A stretch of DNA of 64,000 nucleotides, from the NCBI GenBank assembly GCA_018432235.1, contig JAHDLO010000015.1:410798-474797 (forward strand), written 5' to 3'. Source of the stretch: Clostridiaceae bacterium. Lineage in GTDB: Bacteria; Bacillota; Clostridia; Peptostreptococcales; Natronincolaceae. Shown one piece after another: positions 1-7,032 of the stretch. Below the pieces are notes generated by a model. It worked only from the letters and a program-made list of their open reading frames with translations, was not told the DNA's origin and searched no databases. How positions within the stretch are numbered: the first letter of the stretch is position 1; each line of letters starts with the position of its first letter. Made by a program: the position numbers and the translations under genes.

Positions 1-1081
1 CAAAGAGGTAGCCCAGGATACCACCTCCGATACTTATTAAAAGGCCCTCCAGCAATATCAGCTTGGCTATATCTAGTTTTCTAAAGCCAAGGGCTCTAAA
101 CACACCGATCTCTCTGGTTCTTTCTCTTACGGAGCTGAACATGGTTAGCCCTACCACCAGCATACCTATAAGCAGCACCAGGACAGATATCGTCATACCA
201 AATCTGACCAAACGTGTCAGCATTTCATCTCTTCTCAGGGTCTCCTGCCTCATGCTGGTGATTTGCGTATGAGGGAGAGCTGCTTCTAGCTCCGACAGCA
301 GTTTCTCCTCCGATGACAATGAATAGTCCACCGCCATTTCGATCACTGTGATTTCATCAGGTCTATTTAAAAGTTCTTGTGCCACCGTTAGGCTCATGTA
401 AATCTGATTATCCTCACCATTGCCGCTTTCAGCCAGTATACCATAAACCTCAAATTCTTTCCCTTCCAGCTGTAGGACAGAACCCTCCGTCAGCCCCAAC
501 GAAGCAGCCGACATAGAGCCGACAATGACTTGATTGTCATTGAGGCTGAGCAGCGCCAATTCCTGTCGAGATAAATCCAATGACTGGAAGCTCATATTCT
601 TATCGCCTTCTTCGGCATTAGCCTTAATGTCGTTGTCAGCCTCGGCTTCATTATCATTTTTAAGCCGCAGCCATGGCTTTATTGTAAACTCCTCCTGAAG
701 ATTAGCACCAACAACCATAGCTTTTTTATGATTTTCCAGCTTTGCCAGCCCCATAAGCTTTGGTGAAATAATTTTAATCATTTCCTTTGAGGACACTGAA
801 GCTACTGTTGTCACATCCTCATTCGTCAGCTGCTCTACATCATACATTATCTCAGGCAAAGTTATTCCGCCATAGGAAAAGGCCAGTCCGCCTGCATCAG
901 GGGTAATTACCACATTTACCCCAAACTCTGAAGCCTGACGGGTCATTTCAAGCTTCATGGCATCAACTACGCTATAAACTGAAACTATGGTTCCAATACC
1001 AATAATTAAACCCAATAGCACAAACAGCAGCTTAAGCTTTCGACGCAGGAGATTATTGATTGAAATATTATAGAGCTTCAT
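1..1081 (-). CDS. ABC transporter permease, MacB/FtsX-like (partial, C-terminus outside window)
   Basis: The reading frame starts at the ATG at 1081 (MKLYNISINNLLRRKL) and stays open to the left edge, so the C-terminus is missing. It has one N-terminal membrane segment, a large extracytoplasmic MacB-type domain, then membrane segments beginning around the 'SVRERTREIGVFRALGF' motif typical of FtsX/MacB permeases. It is a paralogue of the permease at 1844-3037, with the same motif order. It follows the ATPase by 13 bases, so the two are probably translated together. Role inferred: one half of a heterodimeric permease in a metal-related transporter. Confidence 0.85.
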   Translation of the reverse strand, partial: MKLYNISINNLLRRKLKLLFVLLGLIIGIGTIVSVYSVVDAMKLEMTRQASEFGVNVVITPDAGGLAFSYGGITLPEIMYDVEQLTNEDVTTVASVSSKEMIKIISPKLMGLAKLENHKKAMVVGANLQEEFTIKPWLRLKNDNEAEADNDIKANAEEGDKNMSFQSLDLSRQELALLSLNDNQVIVGSMSAASLGLTEGSVLQLEGKEFEVYGILAESGNGEDNQIYMSLTVAQELLNRPDEITVIEMAVDYSLSSEEKLLSELEAALPHTQITSMRQETLRRDEMLTRLVRFGMTISVLVLLIGMLVVGLTMFSSVRERTREIGVFRALGFRKLDIAKLILLEGLLISIGGGILGYLF

Positions 1082-1094
1082 TTTATCCCCTCCG

Positions 1095-1811
1095 CTATAG
1101 TATCGTATTGTTCATTGTGGTGATTAGCTGTTCATCATGGTTAAGGAGACGACCATCCTTCATCATGATGGTACGGCTCAAATATTTAACATTATCTGGA
1201 TTGTGAGTTACCATCAGCACGGTAAGCCCTTCCTCATTCAGCTTTTGAAAAAGCGCCATAATTTCATCGCCTGTTTTAGTATCAAGGCTGCCGGTGGGTT
1301 CATCGGCTAGAATTAGAGGTGGCTCATTCACAATTGCTCTTGCGATTGCAACCCTCTCCTGCTCTCCTCCTGATAGCTGATTAGGCAATCTATTTAGCTT
1401 GTTACCCAGGCCTACCCTTACGAGGGCTTCCTTCGCCATTTCCTGCTTCTCTTTATTTGACCGCCTTGTGGTGGTTAAAGGCAGCATTACATTTTCATGG
1501 GCAGTCAAATAGGGTATTAGCTGAAATTGCTGAAAGACAAAGCCAAGATATTCCCTTCTGAAGTCGGCCCTTTTTTCCTGTGATAAGCTATAGAGATCTA
1601 TACCGTCAATTTCTATTTTTCCAGATGTCGGGGGATTAAGCGCCCCTATGATTGATAATAATGTGCTTTTTCCTGAGCCAGAATGACCCATGACACTTAC
1701 AGATTCTCCCTTTTTTATAGATAGGGATACTCCTTTTAAGGCTTGCACCTCATCCCCCATAGATCTATAGGTTTTTATGATATTATTTATAGAAATCATT
1801 ATTTCAGACAT
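1095..1811 (-). CDS. ABC transporter ATP-binding protein, MacB/LolD type
   Basis: This 238-residue nucleotide-binding subunit powers the two flanking FtsX-like permeases. Visible motifs are Walker [10 protein letters not shown] (about residues 42-50), the Q-loop in 'FVFQQF', the signature [14 protein letters not shown] (about 144), Walker B LILADEP (about 165) and the switch histidine in 'MVTHNPD'. The length is normal for the LolD/MacB ATPase family. The gene lies between the two permease genes in one run of minus-strand genes with short gaps. Substrate cannot be read from the sequence; the DUF2318 partner suggests iron or another metal. Confidence 0.93.
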   Translation of the reverse strand: MSEIMISINNIIKTYRSMGDEVQALKGVSLSIKKGESVSVMGHSGSGKSTLLSIIGALNPPTSGKIEIDGIDLYSLSQEKRADFRREYLGFVFQQFQLIPYLTAHENVMLPLTTTRRSNKEKQEMAKEALVRVGLGNKLNRLPNQLSGGEQERVAIARAIVNEPPLILADEPTGSLDTKTGDEIMALFQKLNEEGLTVLMVTHNPDNVKYLSRTIMMKDGRLLNHDEQLITTMNNTIL

Positions 1812-1843
1812 AGTCTGCCTCCCTTGTTATCGTCATTATAGCT

Positions 1844-3037
1844 TTAAATAAATCGAATTGCTTCTGCAGGATTTAATCTGGCAGCCTTTAGTGCAGGATA
1901 GGCACTGGCTATTATGGCCAGTCCTGTTGAAAGTAATACAGCGGGTAACAGCAGCTCAGGCCTCAAGGGGATATCGCCCTGAAGCTGCGCCAGATAAGGT
2001 CCAGCGTATTTTGCTGCCAGGCTGCCTAGACCAAAGCCTACGATACCACCTGTGATACTTACTATACCAACCTCCAAAAATATAATCTGCAGTATGTGAC
2101 CTTGTCTAAAGCCAATGGCTCGAAAAATTCCAATTTCTCTAGTTCTTTCATTCACTGAAGAAAGCATTGTGATAAGCACCACCAGTGCAGCGATCAACAA
2201 TACCATGCCGGAAAGCGCATAACCGAAGGTAGAAAATTGACTGATGGTCTCCTCTCTAAAAAGTGCAGCCTGACGAAGGGGTATTCCTCTGCCGTGGGGT
2301 ATTGCCTCCTCTAAGCCCATAGCTATTTCCTCTACGGGGCAAGCATTACAATAAGCAGAAACCTCTATCATAGAAAGCTCACCTGGTCTATCCAGCAGCT
2401 GCTGAACCGCAGTGAGATTGGCATAGATCAGGCCGTCCTCCTCACTTCCCAGCTTTTTTAGTAACCCAAATACCTTAAAGCTTCTGTTATTTATCGATAC
2501 CTCGTCCCCTTTTTTAAGCTTCAGAGCTTCAGCAGCAGATGTCCCTAGAATAATACCATCATCAGGAATCTCCATTAGCGCCAAATCAACTATTGAATTA
2601 CCCTCCTTCAATGGCTCTTGAAGGGAGAACCACGGCTTTTGGATAAACTCTTTTTGAGTTTCAACACCAACCAATAGGCTTTTTTGATTGTTGATATCCA
2701 CAGCCCCCACCAGCTTAGGCGAAACTATATTAATATATTCTGCGACGGAGGATTCATAGATTTTTGGTATATCCTCAAGTGTCAGCTTCTCGATATCAAA
2801 GCTTATGTTGGAGATCAGCGTGCTGCCGTAATGGACCTCCTGCCCCTCTGAACGTGGAAGAATCACGATATTAGCACCAAACTCGTCAATTCTGTCCCCC
2901 AAATCCACCGTCATCGACTCAATAATGCTCAGGAAAGCAACTGCTGTAGTCACCCCTACGATTAAACCAAGGGCTAAAAACACCATCTTGACCTTACGTC
3001 TTTTAATGTTATTAAAGGCTATTTGAAATAGATTCAT
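1844..3037 (-). CDS. ABC transporter permease, MacB/FtsX-like
   Basis: A permease of 397 residues with an N-terminal membrane helix (about 17-40), a MacB periplasmic-core-like extracellular domain (about 45-260), and three C-terminal helices that include the 'VNERTREIGIFRAIGF' motif. I chose ATG 3037 because GAGGAG lies 7 bases upstream; a longer frame begins five codons earlier without a ribosome site. The extracellular domain has a Cys pair in 'YCNACPVEE', absent from the paralogue at 1-1081, which could bind metal or form a disulfide. It is the third gene of the DUF2318 operon. Confidence 0.9.
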   Translation of the reverse strand: MNLFQIAFNNIKRRKVKMVFLALGLIVGVTTAVAFLSIIESMTVDLGDRIDEFGANIVILPRSEGQEVHYGSTLISNISFDIEKLTLEDIPKIYESSVAEYINIVSPKLVGAVDINNQKSLLVGVETQKEFIQKPWFSLQEPLKEGNSIVDLALMEIPDDGIILGTSAAEALKLKKGDEVSINNRSFKVFGLLKKLGSEEDGLIYANLTAVQQLLDRPGELSMIEVSAYCNACPVEEIAMGLEEAIPHGRGIPLRQAALFREETISQFSTFGYALSGMVLLIAALVVLITMLSSVNERTREIGIFRAIGFRQGHILQIIFLEVGIVSITGGIVGFGLGSLAAKYAGPYLAQLQGDIPLRPELLLPAVLLSTGLAIIASAYPALKAARLNPAEAIRFI

Positions 3038-3066
3038 TATTACACTCCTCAATCACATGACATTAA

Positions 3067-3414
3067 TTAGAGCTCATAGACCTTACCATTGAAATAGCTT
3101 AGTCGCATAACCAGTGTGCCATCCTTATAAATATGAATTTCCTTGTGGCACCCTAAATTTTGAACTCTGGATTCTACACCCTCTGTACCCATTTTTTCAG
3201 CATAGTTCTCTGTATAGTATGCCATGCCAATTTGGCTTAAATTATCATTGCCTCCACCTATCATGGGAAAAATGAAACGATTTGCGCCAATGATTATAAG
3301 CACTGCTAATAATGCAATATTCAAGTATTTCCAAAAGTCGGGACCACCATTGCTATTCTTATTGCTTCTTTCAGGCGGATTTAAGCTGTTTTCCTGATCT
3401 AATCCATTCTTCAT
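3067..3414 (-). CDS. Small single-pass membrane protein of unknown function
   Basis: The 115-residue product has a hydrophilic Asn/Ser-rich N-terminus, one membrane helix (about 29-52, with 'YLNIALLAVLIIIG'), and a short outer domain with a single Cys in 'LGCHKEIHIY'. I do not recognise the family. It sits between the DUF2318 protein and the first permease, 29-30 bases from each, so it is probably an accessory part of that transporter. AGGGGATGAG precedes the ATG. Function unknown. Confidence 0.75.
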   Translation of the reverse strand: MKNGLDQENSLNPPERSNKNSNGGPDFWKYLNIALLAVLIIIGANRFIFPMIGGGNDNLSQIGMAYYTENYAEKMGTEGVESRVQNLGCHKEIHIYKDGTLVMRLSYFNGKVYEL

Positions 3415-3441
3415 GTTCTCATCCCCTTATAATTAAATTCA

Positions 3442-4023
3442 CTAAATACGGCTCTTCCAGCTTAAAATATCCTTCAGCTGTATTTCTACCTCGCCATCAA
3501 CAACCACTGGATTCATATTGACAGGGGGATATTGACCGCAAACAGGTGATCCTGAAAGGTATTCATGGGTTTCTACATTATATGTGGTTCTGCAGGTGTC
3601 ACAAACCAAGGTTTCTCCCGCCAATGAGAAGGTACGGCCACGGCATGGCTCGCATAGGCTGCTGCCGACGAATAGTCTTCCGGAGGGCGTGATATATGCC
3701 ATCAGGGGCACCTGCTCATTAGTATCATTCTCAATTTCAAAGAACACAATATTGTTTTTATCAATTTCATCAAGCTTCAGTATTACCTTATCGGCACCGA
3801 TGGTCGGGTCTATTGCAGTCATAGAAATAAATTCGCCTACATAAGAACGAGATGCTACTACGGGCTCACCAAAGTATGCTGTCTCAGCTGTATCAACACC
3901 TTTTGACTTCAAGAATAGAAAGGAAGCAATTACAACTATCCCTATAGCGAGTGCTATTATGGGGAGTTTGCTTTTAGTCGGTTGTGTAAACTGATCTCTT
4001 TTGCTTGTTTGCTTTTTTGTCAT
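3442..4023 (-). CDS. DUF2318-type Cys-rich membrane-anchored protein
   Basis: A 193-residue protein with a basic N-terminus, one membrane anchor (about 20-38) and an extracellular domain. The C-terminal part carries CEPC and CDTC pairs and a fifth Cys in 'GSPVCGQYPP', the pattern of the DUF2318 family. Relatives are encoded beside FTR1/P19-type iron transporters and MacB-like ABC genes, for instance the p19 locus of Campylobacter. It is the first gene of the operon that runs off the left edge. A metal- or electron-handling role outside the membrane is inferred. P19 and FTR1 are not seen here. A mosaic repeat (4117-4349) ends about 95 bases upstream. Confidence 0.82.
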   Translation of the reverse strand: MTKKQTSKRDQFTQPTKSKLPIIALAIGIVVIASFLFLKSKGVDTAETAYFGEPVVASRSYVGEFISMTAIDPTIGADKVILKLDEIDKNNIVFFEIENDTNEQVPLMAYITPSGRLFVGSSLCEPCRGRTFSLAGETLVCDTCRTTYNVETHEYLSGSPVCGQYPPVNMNPVVVDGEVEIQLKDILSWKSRI

Positions 4024-4116
4024 GAACTTTCCTCCAAATCATTATTTTTTTGACTATATATAACATTGCAATTATCGTGCCAGTTTTAATGAGTAAAAAA
4101 AACGAACTTCTATGAA

Positions 4117-4349
4117 AGAACAAAAGTGGCTTCCGCCACGTTTGTTTTCCAGGGAACCCATGCGGTGCAAGCACCCTGCTGCCTCACCGTCTCGGCAACG
4201 CTCGTACCGAAGTGCCACTTATTCGTGACACTACTCGCCCTAGGACGCTTCGCTGTACCCTCCTTATTTTAATAAGGAGAGACACCCCCCTTAACAACCC
4301 CCCATTGTATAAGAATTCATAGTAAAAAAATAGGACTTTCTTATACAAT
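4117..4349. repeat. Mosaic structured repeat, family A, copy 1
   Basis: This is the longest of four copies in the window (others at 11172-11217, 34697-34909 and 35492-35642). It begins AGAACAAAAGTGGC, where GTGGC/GCCAC forms a small hairpin, and continues with 'TTTGTTTTCCAGGGAACCC'. A middle block contains a GTGCCAC...GTGACAC dyad, followed by 'TTATTTTAATAAGG' and 'CCCCCCTTAACAACCCCCC'. It ends in a hairpin with arms ATTGTATAAG/CTTATACAAT. The terminal hairpin differs in sequence from the other copies but still pairs. Short frames inside it are not genes. Confidence 0.85.
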
Positions 4350-4354
4350 AAAAA

Positions 4355-4375
4355 AACAGGCACCATGAGCCTGTT
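4355..4375 (-). terminator. Intrinsic terminator of the pentapeptide-repeat gene
   Basis: On the minus strand AACAGGC and GCCTGTT pair around a 7-base loop, followed by seven T residues. It lies about 220 bases past the stop of the 4599-5243 gene. The U-tract abuts the end of repeat family A copy 1. Confidence 0.7.
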
Positions 4376-4463
4376 GATAGGGAAATTTATAAGGTTTGTT
4401 AATTCTGTATGTGGCATTTGCCACAGTGGTGTATCAATACTTACATTTCTATTGTAATTAACC

Positions 4464-4534
4464 TAGTGCCTTGACAACCTTAATTCTTAGTTTAGCAACG
4501 ATAAAATTTCATTAGGACTGCATTGTTGTCAGTC
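4464..4534 (+). repeat. Short stem-loop repeat, family B, copy 1
   Basis: This stretch contains 'CCTTGACAACCTTAATTCT', 'TAGTTTAGCAACG' and 'TGCATTGTTGTC'. It matches the minus strand of 17461-17524 over most of about 60 bases, including a CAACG...TTGTTG stem. It lies in the 4376-4598 gap, where I see no gene. Confidence 0.55.
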
Positions 4535-4598
4535 GCAATATAAATCTCTTCAGTGTCTAATCTAAATTCCAACTTGATGAGGTGCCAGAAGCCTACAG

Positions 4599-5243
4599 CT
4601 AAAGCTTTAATACCAATCCCATTAATCGAGACAGCTCTGCAGCCTGAATGGGATTTACGATGGCCCCTTTGACATCCTCGATTCTTGCACCTATACCCTC
4701 TATTTCACAGGTGCTAAAGTCAATTCCTGCCAGCCTTGTGCCAGATAGCTCAGCCTGTCTGAGATTGGAGCTGCTAAAGCTTACCTTATTGAGCTCTGAG
4801 GCCTGAAGGTCGATGCTCTGGAGATTACATTCATTGAAGACCACCTGCTTTAGCCTGCTGAATCTAAAATTGCCATAGTTTATAATACAGCCCTCAAATA
4901 AAACATTGTTAAAGGTGGCATCACTAAGCCTTATGCCCATGAGCTTACAATTAATGAATTCAGTTCTGTGGATTATCGCATTGCTCAAATCGATATTAGA
5001 TAAATCGCAGCCCTCAAATCTAACATCAGTTAAATCTATAGCCTTTAAAATGGTTCCCTTGAATTCTACATTTTTAAAAATTGTCTGTCTGAAGCTTAAA
5101 CCATCAACTCTGTAATCCTCCAGAGCTATATCTTTGACCTCAAGCCCTTCGTAGGAGGTATCAGCTTCTAATTGATACTGCACTTCCTCAAAATTAGTTA
5201 GGCTTTGCGGAAGCCTTGGTGCAGTCAATGCTTTATATTTCAT
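4599..5243 (-). CDS. Pentapeptide-repeat protein
   Basis: A 214-residue protein made almost entirely of A(D/N)LXX-like pentapeptides from about residue 40 to 185 (for example 'ILKAIDLTDVRFEGCDLSN'), which predicts a right-handed quadrilateral beta-helix. The family includes Qnr/MfpA gyrase-protecting proteins, but most members have no known role and nothing here singles out gyrase. ATG 5243 is preferred over 5249 because AAGGA is 9 rather than 3 bases upstream. It is a monocistronic gene, with the cold-shock gene divergent. Confidence 0.85.
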   Translation of the reverse strand: MKYKALTAPRLPQSLTNFEEVQYQLEADTSYEGLEVKDIALEDYRVDGLSFRQTIFKNVEFKGTILKAIDLTDVRFEGCDLSNIDLSNAIIHRTEFINCKLMGIRLSDATFNNVLFEGCIINYGNFRFSRLKQVVFNECNLQSIDLQASELNKVSFSSSNLRQAELSGTRLAGIDFSTCEIEGIGARIEDVKGAIVNPIQAAELSRLMGLVLKL

Positions 5244-5382
5244 ATTCATCAGTCCTTCTTAAAGTATTTAGAGTATTATAATATAATTAATTGATGGGGG
5301 TGTAAAGATATTGGTGTCTAAAAAAACCTGTAATTAGCACTAAATTGTAGCCAAAAACAGTAAAAATATCAAAAAAATAGCG

Positions 5383-5411
5383 TTGACATAATTTAACTTC
5401 TGTAGTATACT
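5383..5411 (+). promoter_or_regulatory. Sigma-A promoter of the cold-shock gene
   Basis: TTGACA at 5383-5388 and TATACT at 5406-5411 are separated by exactly 17 bases. This near-consensus promoter gives a leader of about 125 bases before the ATG at 5546. Confidence 0.85.
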
Positions 5412-5438
5412 AAAAAAGGTCGTATAGATGGAGTTTAT

Positions 5439-5505
5439 AATTCACATATTATAAAGTGTATCAATCTATTTAATTGATCACTTCATAATATGTGAATTTT
5501 TTTTT
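5439..5505 (+). terminator. Terminator-like hairpin inside the cold-shock leader
   Basis: The arms AATTCACATATTAT and ATAATATGTGAATT pair, and the stem continues inward with AAGTG/CACTT and ATCAAT/ATTGAT. A run of nine T residues follows (5497-5505). The structure lies between the promoter at 5383-5411 and the ribosome site at 5533-5537. It therefore looks like an attenuator or temperature-responsive leader rather than the end of another gene. The stem is A/U rich, so its stability should depend strongly on temperature. Confidence 0.7.
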
Positions 5506-5545
5506 CATCAATTATGAAACAAATTATATTTTGGAGGTTGTTTTA

Positions 5546-5746
5546 ATGAAAACAGGTACAGTAAAATGGTTTAACTCAGAAAAAGGTTTTGGTTTTATCG
5601 AAGTTCCAGGCGAAGATGATGTGTTTGTACACTTCTCATCTATCTCAGGAGGCGGCTTCAAGTCTCTTGAAGAAGGCCAAAAAGTTCAGTTTGATGTAGT
5701 TCAAGGTAACAGAGGACTTCAAGCTGAGAACGTAACTAAGCTATAA
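5546..5746 (+). CDS. cspA: Cold-shock protein, CspA/CspB family
   Basis: A 66-residue single-domain nucleic-acid chaperone with RNP1 'KGFGFI' (about 15-20) and RNP2 'VFVHF' (about 26-30) on the '[10 protein letters not shown]' framework, full length for the family. The start at 5546 has GGAGG 8 bases upstream; the same frame is open 18 codons further, but that part falls in the leader hairpin. It binds single-stranded RNA or DNA and melts mRNA structure in the cold. Its own long structured leader suggests post-transcriptional control. It is monocistronic, with its terminator at 5755. Confidence 0.97.
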   Translation: MKTGTVKWFNSEKGFGFIEVPGEDDVFVHFSSISGGGFKSLEEGQKVQFDVVQGNRGLQAENVTKL

Positions 5747-5754
5747 TAACAGCG

Positions 5755-5784
5755 ACTGCCCTTAATGGGCAGTTTCTTTTTTTT
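5755..5784 (+). terminator. Intrinsic terminator of the cold-shock gene
   Basis: ACTGCCC and GGGCAGT pair around a 5-base loop, followed by TTTCTTTTTTTT, 8 bases after the stop codon. Confidence 0.93.
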
Positions 5785-5799
5785 GCTCATAAATAAAAG

Positions 5800-6057
5800 C
5801 TATTTACTCCTCCTGAGCCTTTTATATGACATATAGGCTAAGGCTAATATTGTGAGTATTAGGAAAGGCAGTTTAAGCATATCAGTAGGTTTGCCAACGA
5901 GAAAAATAGCTGTTGGACCATCTGCTCCTCCAATGATACCGATGCTAGAGGCTCCCTTTGTCAAAGGTGATGCATTAAAAAGCAGATATAGGGATACCAC
6001 AGCTGTTATCATTATTAAAATTTGCATGACATAGCGCCATTTATTTTTAGTTTTCAA
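5800..6057 (-). CDS. Mini membrane protein with the OadB signature motif
   Basis: An 85-residue protein with two membrane helices (about 10-28 and 60-78). Between them lies 'IGIIGGADGPTAIF', which I recognise as the conserved signature of the beta subunit of sodium-pumping decarboxylases (OadB/GcdB, about 375-430 residues). Nothing else of OadB is present, so this is a stand-alone fragment-like protein, not the pump. It starts at a TTG (6057) with GGAGG 9 bases upstream and overlaps the NUDIX gene by 11 bases, which implies coupled translation. Function unknown. Confidence 0.7.
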   Translation of the reverse strand: MKTKNKWRYVMQILIMITAVVSLYLLFNASPLTKGASSIGIIGGADGPTAIFLVGKPTDMLKLPFLILTILALAYMSYKRLRRSK

Positions 6058-6787
6058 TCTTATGATCCTCCTCTAGCTCCTTTAATTGAACACCACAGTG
6101 GGGACAGAAGGTTTCTTCTGTTCGAGAATCCAATTGCTTGCCGCAGGCTGGACATTTAAATTTACGAAATGCATAGAATGCAAAGCAAAGACCTGCAATG
6201 ATACCCAATATACCTAATAGATAGAATCTTGAAGCTGTCAGTATCATAAAAAAAAATGTAACCATAGCGGAAGCTGAGGCGGTCTCCTTCCACCTCTTAA
6301 CCTGCTTAAACTCTTCAATCATAGCAGCTTTTTGAGGTTGTAGATCCCGTATACTATTATTTGGTGACTGGTCTTTTTTGCTTTGGGTGCCTTCTATATC
6401 CAACAGGTGCAATTCTTCATTAACACCCTGATAAAAATCGTATTGATTCACCTCTGAGATTGCAATCCATCGATAGTCTGTGTGCTCCTTAGATAAGCTG
6501 ACAAAATCTGTCGTCGTATTGCAGAGGTAGTTCAATCCCACCAGCTCCTCTGTGGCATCAATCCTATAGCTCCAGGTACTTAAAAGCCTATTAACAGTTA
6601 CCTTGAGGCCGGTTTCCTCCCACACCTCCCTTTCCAGAGCAATTTGAGGCGTTTCTCCGGTTTGAAGTCTTCCACCCGGCAGCTCCCATTTTCCATCTTC
6701 ATTGTATTTATATTTCTTGAGTATGAGGAACCTATCGCCGTAAAAAACAAACCCCTTTGCAGCAATATAAAATTTCGCATGTTCCAT
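6047..6787 (-). CDS. NUDIX hydrolase fused to membrane segment and zinc ribbon
   Basis: The 246-residue protein has an N-terminal NUDIX domain with an intact Nudix box, from GGRLQTGET to REVWEETGL (about residues 37-60). A hydrophobic segment follows (about 175-202, two short helices), then a C-terminal zinc ribbon with CPAC and CPHC. NUDIX enzymes cleave nucleoside diphosphates linked to other groups; the substrate is not evident. The membrane and zinc-ribbon tail is unusual for a housekeeping MutT. ATG 6787 is chosen because GGAGG is 8 bases upstream; a GTG three codons earlier overlaps that site. Confidence 0.85.
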   Translation of the reverse strand: MEHAKFYIAAKGFVFYGDRFLILKKYKYNEDGKWELPGGRLQTGETPQIALEREVWEETGLKVTVNRLLSTWSYRIDATEELVGLNYLCNTTTDFVSLSKEHTDYRWIAISEVNQYDFYQGVNEELHLLDIEGTQSKKDQSPNNSIRDLQPQKAAMIEEFKQVKRWKETASASAMVTFFFMILTASRFYLLGILGIIAGLCFAFYAFRKFKCPACGKQLDSRTEETFCPHCGVQLKELEEDHKIEN

Positions 6788-6896
6788 ATTCAGCACCTCC
6801 CTAAGGGCTGTTTAAATGATTTTTTCATTACAAATATTTTAACATATGTTCCCAGTATTAACTACACCTTTACACTTTAGGGCTGTCATATTATTT

Positions 6897-6974
6897 TTGC
6901 CGCATCTATATTATGCCTTTATAAATACATACTGTGCAGCTTTATTATGAGGGACTTGTCTGTAAATGTCCCTC
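6897..6974 (+). promoter_or_regulatory. Candidate promoter and leader hairpin of the recombinase gene
   Basis: TTGCCG (6897-6902) and TATAAA (6920-6925) are 17 bases apart. Downstream, GAGGGAC (6949-6955) and GTCCCTC (6968-6974) form a hairpin followed by TTTTAT, about 55 bases before the gene. It could be an attenuator or a terminator for an unseen transcript. Confidence 0.4.
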
Positions 6975-7032
6975 TTTTATACCTTGTCTTTGCAATTCAT
7001 TGCTATTACAATAGAATTAGGAGTTGATGACT

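Noticed and set aside
4024..4090. Possible Fur box upstream of the DUF2318 gene
   Set aside because: The A/T-rich dyad near 4055-4080 matches the Fur consensus poorly and cannot be told from background.
3974..4174. Minus-strand frame of 66 codons overlapping the DUF2318 start
   Set aside because: It is out of frame with the real gene and ends in the repeat.
4184..4417. Minus-strand frame of 77 codons after the DUF2318 operon promoter region
   Set aside because: It lies in repeat family A and the adjacent terminator, has no ribosome site, and similar peptides arise from the other repeat copies.
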